64,000 nt of DNA from positions 5,533,001-5,597,000 of the forward strand of contig NZ_CP025113.1 in NCBI RefSeq assembly GCF_002831585.1. Direction: 5' to 3'. Below the pieces are notes generated by a model that did not search any database, was not told the DNA's origin, and worked only from the letters and a program-made list of their open reading frames with translations. The first letter of the stretch is position 1, and every line of letters begins with the position of its first letter. The position numbers and the translations under genes are program-made. The stretch comes from Bradyrhizobium sp. SK17 (lineage in GTDB: Bacteria > Pseudomonadota > Alphaproteobacteria > Rhizobiales > Xanthobacteraceae). Shown piece by piece: positions 9,950 through 21,418 of this stretch.

Positions 9950-10969
9950 TCAGCGGTAGATGTCGGTGTAGAGCTCGGACGGATCGGGCTCCGGATCGTG
10001 CTGTGCGAAGTCGGCGGCTTCGTTGACGATCTCGCGCACCTCGGCGTCGATCGCCTTGAGGTCCTGCTCGCTCACGCCTGAGGCCAGCAAGCGGTTGCGC
10101 ACCTGCTCGATCGGGTCCTGGTCGTGACGAACCTTCTCGACCTCCTCGCGCGTGCGGTACTTGGCGGGATCGGACATCGAGTGACCACGGTAGCGGTAGG
10201 TCTGCATTTCCAGAATGATCGGACCATTGCCGCCGCGGCACCAGGCCGCAGCCTCATCGGCGGCGGCCTTCACCGCGCGCACGTCCATGCCGTCGATCTG
10301 CTTGCCGGGAATGTTGAAGGAGACGCCGCGCTTGGAGAAATCCTGCTGGGCAGACGCGCGCGACACCGAAGTGCCCATCGCATAGCGGTTGTTCTCGATC
10401 ACATAGATCACCGGCAGCTTCCACAGCTCCGCCATGTTGAAGCTTTCGTAGACCTGGCCCTGGTTGGCCGCGCCGTCGCCGAAATAGGTCACGCTGACGT
10501 TATCGTTGCCGCGATAGCGGTTGGCGAATGCAAGGCCGGTGCCGAGCGACACCTGCGCACCCACGATGCCGTGACCGCCGTAGAAATGCTTCTCCTTGCT
10601 GAACATGTGCATGGAGCCGCCCTTGCCGCGGGAATAGCCGCCGCGGCGGCCAGTCAGTTCGGCCATCACACCCCTGGATTCCATGCCGCAGGCCAGCATG
10701 TGGCCGTGGTCACGGTAGCCCGTTATGACCTCATCGCCCGGCTTCAGCGCCATCTGCATGCCGACCACGACGGCTTCCTGGCCGATGTAGAGATGGCAGA
10801 AACCGCCGATTGCACCCATGCCGTAGAGCTGACCGGCCTTCTCCTCGAAGCGCCGGATCAGCAGCATGTCGCGCAGAGCCTTGAGCTCTTGTTCCCTGGT
10901 GAACTCGGGCGGCGAGCCAGCCTTCTCCTGCCCTGATTCTTTTGCGACGGTTTTCTTGGGTGCGGCCAT
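9950..10969 (-). CDS. pdhA: Pyruvate dehydrogenase E1 alpha subunit
   Basis: A 339-residue thiamine-diphosphate-binding subunit that decarboxylates pyruvate with PdhB. The ThDP motif runs from GDGAANQGQVYESFNMA to the paired asparagines in IENNRYAMG. The phosphorylation-loop equivalent is YRYRGHSMSDPAKYR. The N-terminus has a short Lys-rich extension before REQELKALRDMLLIRRFEEK. It is the first gene of the pdh operon, with a 161-base gap to ftsB upstream that probably carries the promoter. Confidence 0.96.
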   Translation of the reverse strand: MAAPKKTVAKESGQEKAGSPPEFTREQELKALRDMLLIRRFEEKAGQLYGMGAIGGFCHLYIGQEAVVVGMQMALKPGDEVITGYRDHGHMLACGMESRGVMAELTGRRGGYSRGKGGSMHMFSKEKHFYGGHGIVGAQVSLGTGLAFANRYRGNDNVSVTYFGDGAANQGQVYESFNMAELWKLPVIYVIENNRYAMGTSVSRASAQQDFSKRGVSFNIPGKQIDGMDVRAVKAAADEAAAWCRGGNGPIILEMQTYRYRGHSMSDPAKYRTREEVEKVRHDQDPIEQVRNRLLASGVSEQDLKAIDAEVREIVNEAADFAQHDPEPDPSELYTDIYR

Positions 10970-11130
10970 GGCAATTCCGGGTGAGAGAAGTCGGAGAACC
11001 CTCTCTAACCCAACTCAAATCGCCTTGGAAGGATTGCGTTCGCTGGATGGAATTTTGCTATGCCGCAGTGCAGCGCGGCGCGACACTTTTGTGATAGCGC
11101 GTGAGTGTTTTTGAAATTTGAGAACGCAAG

Positions 11131-11448
11131 TCAGTTCGACTTGTTGATCCGAACCAGATCACGCGGGTTGACGTAGTCGAGCTGGAAGCGCGCACGCTCG
11201 TCCAGCATGTCGGGATCGACTCGATCCGACCGCAGCAGCGACACCCGCTGCTCGCCTTCGGCCCGCTCCTTCTTCAATCGCGCCAGCTCCGAAGTCAGCG
11301 CGATGATCTCCTGATCGAGCTCCTGGCGCGCGTTCAGGCCGTATTTGCCGGTGTAGGCGTTGACGCCGAAATAGCCGACCATCAGCGCCGCCAGCGTGTA
11401 GAGGGCGAGACCGGACAGGATCGATTTGAGGCGCGTGCGGGAAACCAT
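11131..11448 (-). CDS. ftsB: FtsB/DivIC-family septum formation initiator
   Basis: A 105-residue bitopic membrane protein. A short cytoplasmic Arg-rich N-terminus precedes one transmembrane helix (about residues 13-29), then a coiled coil rich in Glu, Leu and Lys (about 38-75, LDQEIIALTSELARLKKE). The C-terminus contains LDERARFQLDYVNPRDLV, typical of the family. FtsB acts with FtsL and FtsQ in the divisome. Its place just upstream of pdhA matches the usual alphaproteobacterial eno-ftsB-pdhA order, although eno here lies 6 kb away. Confidence 0.88.
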   Translation of the reverse strand: MVSRTRLKSILSGLALYTLAALMVGYFGVNAYTGKYGLNARQELDQEIIALTSELARLKKERAEGEQRVSLLRSDRVDPDMLDERARFQLDYVNPRDLVRINKSN

Positions 11449-11532
11449 GGCCGCGAAGATGCGGCCATGGCGGTTAACGGAGTGCTAAGGGCGCGACCAT
11501 TTGACCACGAAAGCGCCGCGCGCTTCAGCAGC

Positions 11533-12084
11533 TCAGCGGTTCTGCTTTTCGACGAAGGCCGCGAAGGCGTCGAGATACTGTTGCAGCACGCCCTTGAGCG
11601 ACTCCTTGGTCAGTTCGCCCTTGTCGTCGAAGGCATCGCCGACGCCATTGAGGTAAGTCTCCGGCTGGCCGAGGATCGGGCCGGCGATGCCGGGCAGGAT
11701 GTTCTGCAAATGCTTCACCGCGCTTACGCCGCCGAGCGGTCCGGGCGAATTGCCGATCAGGCCGACCGGCTTGCCGGCGAACGAGCTCTTGCCATAGGGC
11801 CGCGAGCCAACGTCGATCGCGTTCTTCAGCACGCCCGGGATCGAGCGGTTGTATTCAGGGGTCACGAACAGCACGCCGTTCGATTTTTGCAGCTTCTCGC
11901 GGAACGCCAGCCAGTCGGCCGGCGGGGCCGCTTCGAGATCCTGGTTGAAGAAGGAGATGCCGTGCAGCGTCGTGACGTCGAGCTTGAGCGAGGCGGGCGC
12001 GAGCTTGGCCAGCGCATTGGCGATCTTGAGCGACAGGCTCTCCTTGCGGATGCTGCCGACGATGGTGACAATGTTATAGGCCAT
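11533..12084 (-). CDS. NADPH-dependent FMN reductase family protein
   Basis: A 183-residue flavodoxin-like oxidoreductase. The FMN phosphate loop is VGSIRKESLSLKIANAL and the second flavin loop is VTPEYNRSIPGVLKNAIDVGSRPYG, both typical of the YieF/chromate-reductase group that reduces quinones and FMN with NAD(P)H. The start MAYNIVTIVGS is chosen because the frame upstream has non-coding composition. It is transcribed divergently from ddl with a 284-base shared upstream region that I could not resolve into sites. Confidence 0.88.
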   Translation of the reverse strand: MAYNIVTIVGSIRKESLSLKIANALAKLAPASLKLDVTTLHGISFFNQDLEAAPPADWLAFREKLQKSNGVLFVTPEYNRSIPGVLKNAIDVGSRPYGKSSFAGKPVGLIGNSPGPLGGVSAVKHLQNILPGIAGPILGQPETYLNGVGDAFDDKGELTKESLKGVLQQYLDAFAAFVEKQNR

Positions 12085-12368
12085 AGCAATTCCCCTCGGG
12101 TTGCGCGTGAAAGCGTCGACCTCACCTACCGGCGCGCCAAGAACGATGCAAGTGCATGGATCGTCCAATTCCGGAAACGCAGCGTTCACGAAATTGACCG
12201 AACGAGCCCTGCTCCTCTGCCTCTTGGGCGAGCGCCGTCCGGCGCCGTTAAAAGCCATTCCGCCTGAAAGCCGGCTCAGACGCAACCCGGGGCCAATTGT
12301 CGACATGTTCCTCGAACCATACTGTGGCTCGATTCCATGCACCTTTCCGGTTGACCGACGAGCACGCC

Positions 12369-13481
12369 ATGGCAGAGCGCAAGATACGGGTCGCAATCCT
12401 GTTCGGCGGGCGATCGGCCGAACATGACGTGTCGCGGGCGTCGGCAGCGAACGTGCTTCGCTCGCTCGACCCGGATCGCTACGAGACCACGGCGATCGGC
12501 ATCACCCGGGACGGCCGCTGGATCGCAGCCGACGCAGGCAACGGCGCCGGCGCAGGTAGCGGATCACTCACCATTCCAGACCACGGCCCGCAACTCGCCT
12601 TGCTGCCGGGCCGACAGGGCCGCGTCGTCGTGCTACAGGGATCGGCGGCACCTGCGGAATTGCCGGCGTTCGATGTCGTCTTCCCAGTCCTGCACGGCCC
12701 GAACGGCGAGGATGGCACCGTGCAGGGTGCGCTCGAACTCTCCGACGTGGCCTATGTCGGCTCGCGCGTGATGGGCTCGGCGGCAGGCATGGACAAGGAT
12801 GTCGCCAAGCGCCTGATGCGCGAGGCGGGATTGCCGATCGTCCCCTTTGTCGTGATGTCGGCTGCGGCTCCGATCAGCTATGCCGATGCGGTCGGCGCGC
12901 TCGGGTCGCGCGAACTGTTCGTCAAGCCAGCCAACATGGGATCATCGGTCGGCGTGTCGCGGGCAGGCAATGCGGAGGAGTTCGAGAGCGGCTGCCGATT
13001 GGCGCTCCGCTTCGACAGCAAGATCCTGATCGAGCGCTGTGTCGCGCCGGTCCGGGAAGTCGAATGCGCCGTGCTCGAGGATGCCGAGGGCCGCGTCCGG
13101 GCCTCCCAGCTCGGAGAGATCGTGCCGTCCGACAAGCACGGCTTCTACTCATACGACGCAAAATATCTCGATGCCGACGGCGCCCTGCTTCAGGTGCCCG
13201 CCGACGTCCCGCCCGCCGTCGCCGATCGCATCAAGGAGCTCGCGATCAGGACGTTCGGCGTGCTCGGCTGCGAAGGCATGGCGCGCATCGACTTCTTCCT
13301 GCACGGCGAGCAGGCGTTCGTGAACGAGGCGAACACCCTGCCCGGCTTCACCAATATCAGCATGTATCCGCGGCTGTGGGAGGCCAGCGGCCTGCCGCAG
13401 CCCGCGCTGATGGATGTGCTGATCGGCCATGCCCTCGAGCGTCACAAGCGCTCCAGGGGGCTGGCATTCATGCGCGAGTAG
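12369..13481 (+). CDS. ddl: D-alanine-D-alanine ligase, A/VanA-like subgroup
   Basis: An ATP-grasp enzyme of 370 residues that makes D-Ala-D-Ala for peptidoglycan. It shows the N-terminal LFGGRSAEHDVSRASA, the ATP-grasp lysine segment VKPANMGSSVGVSRA, the omega loop SDKHGFYSYDAKY, and the metal/ligand region EANTLPGFTNISMYPRLWEASGL. Length and the KHGFYSYDAKY segment fit the longer DdlA class. It stands alone rather than in the mur/fts division cluster, so it may be a second copy; the rest of the genome would decide. Confidence 0.92.
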   Translation: MAERKIRVAILFGGRSAEHDVSRASAANVLRSLDPDRYETTAIGITRDGRWIAADAGNGAGAGSGSLTIPDHGPQLALLPGRQGRVVVLQGSAAPAELPAFDVVFPVLHGPNGEDGTVQGALELSDVAYVGSRVMGSAAGMDKDVAKRLMREAGLPIVPFVVMSAAAPISYADAVGALGSRELFVKPANMGSSVGVSRAGNAEEFESGCRLALRFDSKILIERCVAPVREVECAVLEDAEGRVRASQLGEIVPSDKHGFYSYDAKYLDADGALLQVPADVPPAVADRIKELAIRTFGVLGCEGMARIDFFLHGEQAFVNEANTLPGFTNISMYPRLWEASGLPQPALMDVLIGHALERHKRSRGLAFMRE

Positions 13482-13543
13482 AATTTGCCTCGGGCAGCAC
13501 GACCGCCCGACGACGCCCATCGGTCTGGTGGAACGCTGCGCGC

Positions 13544-14398
13544 CTACCGTTTCGGGTTGCGCCGGCGGATATGGTCGAAGCCTTGCTTGATTGCGGCGAA
13601 GCGCGCGTCGATGATCGGCTCGAATTCGAGGTCGGTGAAGATATAGGGCCAGTCGTTCTCGACGCCTTCGCGGACCAGCTCACCGACATACATGGGATCG
13701 ATGCCTTGGGAGATGCGTTCCCGGACCAGATTGATCCGTTCGGCAATCGGGCCCGACGTCGGCAAGACACGGAGCTCGCCCTCGAAGCGCTGCGGCAGGT
13801 TGCGCCTTGAGTCCACGATTTGAGTGCGGATGAACCCGGGACACAGCACCGATACGCCGATCCCGCGGGGCGCCAGCTCGAGCCGCAAGCCCTCGGACAG
13901 CGCGACGACGCCGTACTTTGAAACGTTGTATGCCGTGCTCCCTCCTGAGATAAGCCCAGCAATCGAGGCTGTGGAGACGATGTGTCCACCTTCGCCATGC
14001 TGCTCGATCAACGGCCCGAAAATCTCGATCCCCCAGATGGTCGCCATCAGGTTGACCCCCAGGGTCCAATCCCAGGACGCATCGGTCCAGGCGCCATAGG
14101 GCCCACCGCCACCGACGCCCGCATTGTTGACCAGGATATGCACCTTGCCATAGCGGGCAATCGTGGCTTCGGCCGCCGCCACGAGTTCGGACTTGAGTGA
14201 GACGTCCGCTTTCACGCCGTCGACATCGGCGTTGGTGCTCTTCAATCGCTCGATCGCCGCGGACAGGGCTTGTTCTTCGATATCGCAAAGCATGACTTTC
14301 GCCCCCGCCTGGGCGAGAGCAGTCGCGATCCCCAGCCCGATGCCTGAGGCAGCACCGGTCACGAACGCAATCTTTCCAGCGAGTTCTTTCACGCGCAT
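13544..14398 (-). CDS. Short-chain dehydrogenase/reductase
   Basis: A 284-residue classical SDR. The Rossmann motif is VTGAASGIGLGIA, the conserved NAG is in ILVNNAGVGGGG, the catalytic Ser is in VSTASIAGLI, and the Tyr-Lys pair is YNVSKYG. The substrate cannot be deduced. The long C-terminal part (RRNLPQRFEGEL and after) suits SDRs acting on larger alcohols or lipids. It lies about 150 bases after the MDR dehydrogenase on the same strand, so the two may work together, but no pathway is evident. Confidence 0.9.
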   Translation of the reverse strand: MRVKELAGKIAFVTGAASGIGLGIATALAQAGAKVMLCDIEEQALSAAIERLKSTNADVDGVKADVSLKSELVAAAEATIARYGKVHILVNNAGVGGGGPYGAWTDASWDWTLGVNLMATIWGIEIFGPLIEQHGEGGHIVSTASIAGLISGGSTAYNVSKYGVVALSEGLRLELAPRGIGVSVLCPGFIRTQIVDSRRNLPQRFEGELRVLPTSGPIAERINLVRERISQGIDPMYVGELVREGVENDWPYIFTDLEFEPIIDARFAAIKQGFDHIRRRNPKR

Positions 14399-14546
14399 TC
14401 TCCTTCCGCAGACCGAGACGCTGGCTCAAAACGCCAAGCGTCTCCGGACGGAATATGACCGCGATTTCCAGCGATTGGGAAGCGCGCGGATGTTCGCTTC
14501 TGCGCCAAGCTTGGAGCTGCCCGGGGACAGCCTTTCGCTTCGATCC

Positions 14547-15683
14547 TCAGCCCTTGTTCGGGTTGATCAGGAATTTCTCGCCGGTTGCGCGCTTGCCATA
14601 GACGGCGATGTTGTCGAGCTGCAAGGTTCCCTGCAACGACACCACCTTGGTGTAGTGACTTGCGAACGTGGTCTTCAACTCGGCCACCACGCGCTGGCGC
14701 AGCTTGTTGCCGGCCTCCGGGCCGATCTTCATCAGGAACGGGAACAGCAGCCAGCCGCCGACGCCCCAGGCCATGCCGAAGCCGCGCGGCAGCTCGATCG
14801 AGCGGGTGTCGAGGCTACCATAGACATAGACCTGCTTGTGCACATTCGAGCCGTAGCGGCTGTAGGCCTTGGCGGTCTTGTTGATTGCGGTCTCCATCGC
14901 GACCAGGATCTGCCCGGCGAGCTTGCCGCCGCCGATCGCGTCGAAGGCGATGGTCGCGCCGGTCTCGACCAGCGCGCTGGTCAGATCGTCCATGAAGCTG
15001 GGTGCGCTGGAATCGACGACGTGCTTGGCGCCGATCCTGTGCAGGATGTCGGCCTGCTCCTTGTTGCGCACGATGTTGACGAGGCCGATGCCGTCCTTGA
15101 GGCAGATCTTGTTGAGCATCTGGCCGAGGTTCGACGCCGCCGCGGTATGCACCAGCGCCTTGTGTCCCTCGCGCCGCATCGTCTCGGTCATGCCGAGCGC
15201 GGTCAAAGGATTGACGAAACAGGATGCGCCTTCCGCCGGCGTGATGCCTTCGGGCAGCGGCAGGCATTCGTTGACACGCAGCGTACGGTATTGCGCATAC
15301 ATCGCGCCGCCGATCATCGCGACCGTCTTGCCCATCAGCGCTTTCGCGGCGTCCGAGGAGCCGGTCTTGATCACGACGCCGGCGCCTTCATTGCCGACCG
15401 GCATCGACTCGTCGAGCCGCGCGGCGAGGCCGGCCATCGCCGCCTCCGGCACCCGGGCGGTCACCACGGGCAATTCCCTGCTGCCGGAAACCTTGGCCGA
15501 TGACATGTCGGCCGGGCCGATCAGGAGGCCGAGATCGGACGGATTGATCGGGCTCGCCTCGACCCGGACCACGACTTCGTCGGGGCCGGGCTCGGCGGTC
15601 GGGACATTGACCAGCGATAGCTCCAGTTCGCCATTCTTCTTGAGCAGCGAACGCAGTTGCAGCCCATTCTTGCCGTCACTCAT
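14547..15683 (-). CDS. MDR-superfamily (quinone reductase/alcohol dehydrogenase-like) oxidoreductase
   Basis: A 378-residue medium-chain dehydrogenase fold protein. The N-terminal half contains VRVEASPINPSDLGLL and GNEGAGVVIKTG as in quinone-oxidoreductase-like MDRs. The nucleotide-binding half has AAASNLGQMLNKIC and IVRNKEQADILHRIGAKHVVD. The structural zinc cysteines are not seen. The start ATG at 15683 has a GAGGGAGGA ribosome site upstream; the longer open frame to 15797 is rejected. The substrate is unknown. Confidence 0.88.
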   Translation of the reverse strand: MSDGKNGLQLRSLLKKNGELELSLVNVPTAEPGPDEVVVRVEASPINPSDLGLLIGPADMSSAKVSGSRELPVVTARVPEAAMAGLAARLDESMPVGNEGAGVVIKTGSSDAAKALMGKTVAMIGGAMYAQYRTLRVNECLPLPEGITPAEGASCFVNPLTALGMTETMRREGHKALVHTAAASNLGQMLNKICLKDGIGLVNIVRNKEQADILHRIGAKHVVDSSAPSFMDDLTSALVETGATIAFDAIGGGKLAGQILVAMETAINKTAKAYSRYGSNVHKQVYVYGSLDTRSIELPRGFGMAWGVGGWLLFPFLMKIGPEAGNKLRQRVVAELKTTFASHYTKVVSLQGTLQLDNIAVYGKRATGEKFLINPNKG

Positions 15684-15903
15684 CGCACATCCTCCCTCGA
15701 CTTCCATTTGCTGCCCTGAAGTTGGACGCTCCCCAGGGTCGGCCCCGTTACCTTCGGCCCTGCCGATATGGGCCGGGTCGACAACGAAGTCCAGCAATTG
15801 GCGACTTCAAAAGGATAGTTTCAAGACGACGGCTTCGGCGTAGGCATTTTTACCCAGCGCTGCGGTGTCGCGCGCGCCCGCGCGCGGCGGGGTCATCTTG
15901 CGC

Positions 15904-17345
15904 CTACGGCATCAGGCCGCGCCGCACCGCGTGCGACAACGACGTGTCGATCGTCCCCATGGCGGCCGGATCGCTCCTGAACGTCGCGATGTTGCGGACC
16001 GCAAGAAGCTTGTCGAGCTCGTTCTGCTCGATCAGTCCCGTTGCGAGCATCTCTTCGATCCTGAAGTCATCGACCACGAATGGCTTGCCGGCAGACCGGC
16101 AGATCGTCTTGATCGGGCAATAGACGTCTCCCTTAATCGCCGTGACCTGCGCGGCCTCGCGCTCGATGGTTCGCTCTCTCTTCGCAAACTGCTCGGCAAA
16201 CTGCGGATCGAACAGGACGAGCAGCGTTTCCTGACGATCCGACGCGAGAAGACGAAACAGAAGCAGCGACACGACCGTAATCTTGGCGGCGGATCCCGAT
16301 AGGTGTTTGGCCAGCGGACTGCTTTCGAGTGATGCACATGTGACGCCGATCGCGATACCGAGCGCCAGGATCAGATCGAACTCGGCATTTCCGTATATCT
16401 TGTCACCAAACCATTGCACGATGCAGGAGGCCAGGGCGATCGGAACGTGAAGGGCCGTGAATCTGGCGCCATCCGTGCTGCTGGTGAACACCCAGCAAAG
16501 CCAGATCAGCGCGGCAAGCGCGGACCACTGCAGATGACCGAGATTGCCGATCAGGTGAGCGATGTCGTAGTCACGGGCCGTGAACAGGTTGCGGAAAAAA
16601 TCGGATCCGAAGATTGCACCACACAGCGCGAGCCCGGCGGTCGCGGCGATCACGCTGGCGACGACCGCGGGGATCGCGCTGGCGCGGCGGCGTGCGAGGA
16701 GCCAGATCACCGCAGTCAGCGGGATCGCGATCATGCTGTGCTTCCAGAAGCCACCGATGACCATGACGAGCAGCGGACCAAGCGCCGATCGCACGCCCGA
16801 TCGTTCCGAGGTCAGGAGCCATGCGAGGCCGCCCCCATGATCGCCTCGCCGGCAAGTTGCGGATCATTCGCCCCAACATAGTTCGTGAAGTTGTGGGACA
16901 TGATCGCGACGTACCACAATGCCCCGATGGCGGGACCGAAGATCCCGCCCGCCAGTGCCCGAACGCAGACGAAGATTTCGACGCTTACGGCGATCAACGC
17001 GACCAGCGACAGCCAGCGCCCGACAAAGAGATTGTCCGCGAGAAGATTGCCCAGCGAGCCAACGCCGTAGAACGAGAGCGGCGGATAGTTGTTGACGACG
17101 AGAGCGCTCGGGGCCGGATAGATCGTTTTCCAGGCCGCCGCAGCGTCCTGGAAGTAGGCGTTCCAGGTTTCCGTGAACCAGATTTCGATCAGGAATTGCG
17201 ATCGCCAGACCGGGTAGAAAAAGAAGTAAAGCGCGACCAATGCCGTCGCCCCGATAAGGGCGGCATCAACCCGATCAAGAACAGTTGGGACGTCGAGAGA
17301 GAGTTTCCGGTTACTCGCCCCGACAACGGAAATGTTCGACAACAC
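15904..17345 (-). pseudogene. GT39/ArnT-like membrane glycosyltransferase broken by a frameshift
   Basis: Two adjoining frames encode one polytopic protein. The upstream part (from about 17345, GTG; an ATG at 17462 is the alternative) gives TM segments, the loop FTETWNAYFQDAAAAWKTIY, and NNYPPLSFYGVGSL. It stops at 16812 just after GEAIMG. In the -1-shifted frame the sequence continues LAWLLTSERSGVRSALGPLL and runs on through more TM helices to 15904. One extra base in the C5 run at 16832-16836 would rejoin them into about 475-510 residues, a normal length for dolichyl-phosphate-mannose-type transferases. It may be a true pseudogene, a phase-variable tract, or a sequencing error. Confidence 0.75.
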
Positions 17346-17561
17346 GCTGAAACAGTGGCCGAAGGAGCGACCAATGGCAACCGAAAGGTAAGACAGTAAT
17401 GATCCGGAATTGCCTTCCTCACGAAATGCGGGGCTTCCGCACGCGGACGCCGGAGTCATCACCCGCTACCTGGCGACGCCATACACGTCGCCAGCCCAAT
17501 CGACCGCTCACAGCGCGAGGACGATGGTAAGCCTCGTTACCGCGCGTGAGCTTGGCGTTCC

Positions 17562-18887
<1,326 letters not shown>

Positions 18888-18968
18888 CTACCGCAATGCA
18901 TCGAGGGGGAAAAGGCCGGGTGACGGGCGCCCCCGCATTGGATAAGAGGACGCCACGGAGACCCCCTG

Positions 18969-19445
18969 ATGGCAAAGAAATCCACCAAATCAACCACCTC
19001 CCCCGACCTCCAGCTCGGCCGCGCGGTGCAATGGCCCGACGCGCCGGAAAAGGCGCAGCTCGACCGCGTGCCCAACCCACAGGCTAGTACCGATTATCTG
19101 GTACGCTTCACGGTGCCGGAATTCACCTCGATCTGCCCGGTGACGGGCCAACCGGATTTCGCCCATCTGGTGATCGACTTCGTGCCGGGCCGCTGGCTCT
19201 TGGAATCCAAATCACTGAAGCTGTTTGCCGCGAGCTTCCGCAACCATGGCGCATTCCACGAGGATTGCACCGTCATGATCGGCAAGCGGATCGCCGACGA
19301 GATCAAGCCGAAATGGCTGCGGATCGGCGGCTACTGGTACCCGCGCGGCGGCATCCCGATCGACGTGTTCTTCCAGACCGGCCGGTTGCCGAAGGGCATC
19401 TGGGTCCCGGACCAGGGCGTCGCGACGTATCGCGGGCGGGGCTAG
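18969..19445 (+). CDS. queF: NADPH-dependent 7-cyano-7-deazaguanine reductase (type I QueF)
   Basis: A 158-residue enzyme that reduces preQ0 to preQ1 in queuosine synthesis. Family signatures are the nucleophilic Cys in [15 protein letters not shown], with the acid Asp shortly after, and the QueF motif [22 protein letters not shown]. The short length marks the unimodular (type I) form. The N-terminus is Lys/Ser-rich ([13 protein letters not shown]) before the conserved [14 protein letters not shown]. No queC, queD or queE lies beside it. Confidence 0.95.
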   Translation: MAKKSTKSTTSPDLQLGRAVQWPDAPEKAQLDRVPNPQASTDYLVRFTVPEFTSICPVTGQPDFAHLVIDFVPGRWLLESKSLKLFAASFRNHGAFHEDCTVMIGKRIADEIKPKWLRIGGYWYPRGGIPIDVFFQTGRLPKGIWVPDQGVATYRGRG

Positions 19446-19524
19446 GGCGGCCCCCTTTAACCTTCGCTTCAACTCTGCTTCGCTACGGTCGTGTGGACTT
19501 TCTTATGCAACCTGCAGGCCACAC

Positions 19525-20193
19525 GTGAATGACACTTCCAATTCGGCCACCTTTGACGCTCGTCAACTTCGCTTCTGGCTAGCAACCCTTTCTCCCGGCG
19601 ATCTGTCTGTAAATGAAGGCGCGGCAGCTCACCCCGGAAGCCTGATGATCACCAGCATCGGAAGCCCCAATGATGCGTTGTGGTCGCAGATGGAACGCGC
19701 GGGTTGGGCGCAACAGATCGCGGGCGATGACCTCTCCATCGCGGGCGTAGCGAGTACCTACGCTTTCACGGAGCTGGGCGCGCATGCAGTGACGAAGGCA
19801 CTCACCGAACTCGCCTCCTGGAATGCCGAGGTAATGGCGTTATTCAAGGGATTCGACGCGCCGGAGCACGTGCGACAGCTCAGCGGTGTCTTTAGCCGAT
19901 TGTTCCTTCGAACAGAGGCCCAACTCGCCATCGCAAAGAAAACGACTCCCGCAACAGAGGAAGGTCTGGTTCGGCAGCGTGACTACGTCCTGGCACTGGA
20001 CGAGATCAGCAAGGGCGTCCGGATGGCGGGGCAGTACATCATCGAGGCCCTTGCGCTTGGTCCGGACAGCGACCTTGGTCGAGTCCGCGTAGAGCGAAGC
20101 ACGGCCGGCCTGCGCTATGCGGAACAATGTCTGACGGAATGGGCAGCCGAGATGCGCACTCAGCAATCCGACAGTTCGTCGCCGTCGTCCTGA
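19525..20193 (+). CDS. Hypothetical protein, 222 residues
   Basis: A soluble, mostly helical protein of unknown family that begins with a GTG codon (MNDTSNSATFDARQLRFW). It has no signal peptide or TM segment. A central stretch, SYAFTELG-like STYAFTELGAHAVTKALTELASWN, looks like the start of a winged-helix C-terminal wing, but the resemblance is weak. The C-terminus is Ser-rich (QQSDSSSPSS). It lies 79 bases after queF on the same strand and converges on the MFS gene with a 1-base gap. Slightly lower GC and more Thr/Ser than the neighbours hint at more recent arrival. Confidence 0.7.
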   Translation: MNDTSNSATFDARQLRFWLATLSPGDLSVNEGAAAHPGSLMITSIGSPNDALWSQMERAGWAQQIAGDDLSIAGVASTYAFTELGAHAVTKALTELASWNAEVMALFKGFDAPEHVRQLSGVFSRLFLRTEAQLAIAKKTTPATEEGLVRQRDYVLALDEISKGVRMAGQYIIEALALGPDSDLGRVRVERSTAGLRYAEQCLTEWAAEMRTQQSDSSSPSS

Positions 20194-20194
20194 T

Positions 20195-21403
20195 CTAAGC
20201 CTCGACATCCGGCCGCGCCGCCGCATCCGTCGGTCGCGTCTGCTTCAAAAATCTCGCGCAGATAAATCCGAGCACCACCATCACCGCCGCGGCCGAGACC
20301 AGCGTTGCGGTCTTGCCGGCATGTTGCAGCCCAAAACCGTAGGCGATCGGGCCGACGGTCTGGCCCATGAAGAAGAAGAACGAGTGCAGCGACAGCGCGG
20401 TGGCGCGCGCCTCGACCGAGAGCTCGCTGGCGAACACCTGCAAGCAGCCGTGGATCATGTAGAAGCCGAGGCCCATCACCATGAGGCCCGCCATCTGCAA
20501 TTTCCAGTGCGGCCCGAAAGCGACGCCGACTAATTGAATTGCCACCAGCGTCGCACCCGCGATCATCATCCCCCTCACCCCGATCAGCGGCAGCATCCGC
20601 GCCACCGTCAGCGTGTAGAGCAGTCCGCCGATCGCAAAGCCCGCGATCACGATGCCGGCGATCGACAGCGAGGTCTCGCCGAGCTCGAACAGGAACGAGG
20701 CGATGAAGGGAAACAGCCCAAGGACGCAGCAGCCTTCGATGAAGACAGCCGAGTAGCAGATGCGCGCGTTCGGATTGGTGAAGATGGTGCGATAGCCGTG
20801 GCGCAGCGCCTTCAGGCTGGTGCGCGGCGGACGGTTCAGCGCGGCGCCGCGGAAGCCGGCTGCGACCGCGAGCGCGACGATGATCACAAGGCCGCCGAGC
20901 ACCGCGAGTACGCCGCGCCAGCCGAGGAAGTCACCGATCAGGCCGGAGGCCGTGGCGCCCAGCAGATTGCCGGTCATCGAGCCTGCGAGAGTCCGCCCGA
21001 TCGCAAGCTGCCGCTTGTCCGGCCCGACCAGGTCGCTGGTCAGCGACAGCGCCACCGGAAACACCCCGCCCGAGCCGATGCCGGCCAGGATGCGGGTCAC
21101 GAACAGCATCGGGAACGAGGTCGACAGCGCGCCGAGAATGCTGGCGACGCCGAGCAGTCCGAGGCAGATCGTCATCAGGCGCGCCTTGCCGAACAGATCG
21201 GCGGCGGCGCCGATCGCCGGCTGGATGATTGCGAAAGTGAAGGCGAACACCGCGGCAAAGCTCGCCGCAGTCGCGATGCTGACGCCGAAATCGTCGGCGA
21301 CATGCGGCAGCACCGGATCGAGCGCGCGCACCGACAGGCTCGCCGCGAAGGTCGCCAGCGTGATCACGTTGAGAACCGGCGGCATGCCGCTCTTTGCGGT
21401 CAT
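20195..21403 (-). CDS. MFS transporter
   Basis: A 402-residue major facilitator with about 12 hydrophobic helices. The helix 2-3 loop motif is GAAADLFGKARLMTICL, and the cytoplasmic centre falls near residue 200 (NRPPRTSLKALRHGYRT). The pattern resembles YnfM/arabinose-efflux-like drug:H+ antiporters of the DHA group. The substrate is unknown. It follows kdsA by 15 bases on the same strand, so the two may be co-transcribed. Confidence 0.9.
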   Translation of the reverse strand: MTAKSGMPPVLNVITLATFAASLSVRALDPVLPHVADDFGVSIATAASFAAVFAFTFAIIQPAIGAAADLFGKARLMTICLGLLGVASILGALSTSFPMLFVTRILAGIGSGGVFPVALSLTSDLVGPDKRQLAIGRTLAGSMTGNLLGATASGLIGDFLGWRGVLAVLGGLVIIVALAVAAGFRGAALNRPPRTSLKALRHGYRTIFTNPNARICYSAVFIEGCCVLGLFPFIASFLFELGETSLSIAGIVIAGFAIGGLLYTLTVARMLPLIGVRGMMIAGATLVAIQLVGVAFGPHWKLQMAGLMVMGLGFYMIHGCLQVFASELSVEARATALSLHSFFFFMGQTVGPIAYGFGLQHAGKTATLVSAAAVMVVLGFICARFLKQTRPTDAAARPDVEA

Positions 21404-21418
21404 GTCGCGGTCCGTCTG

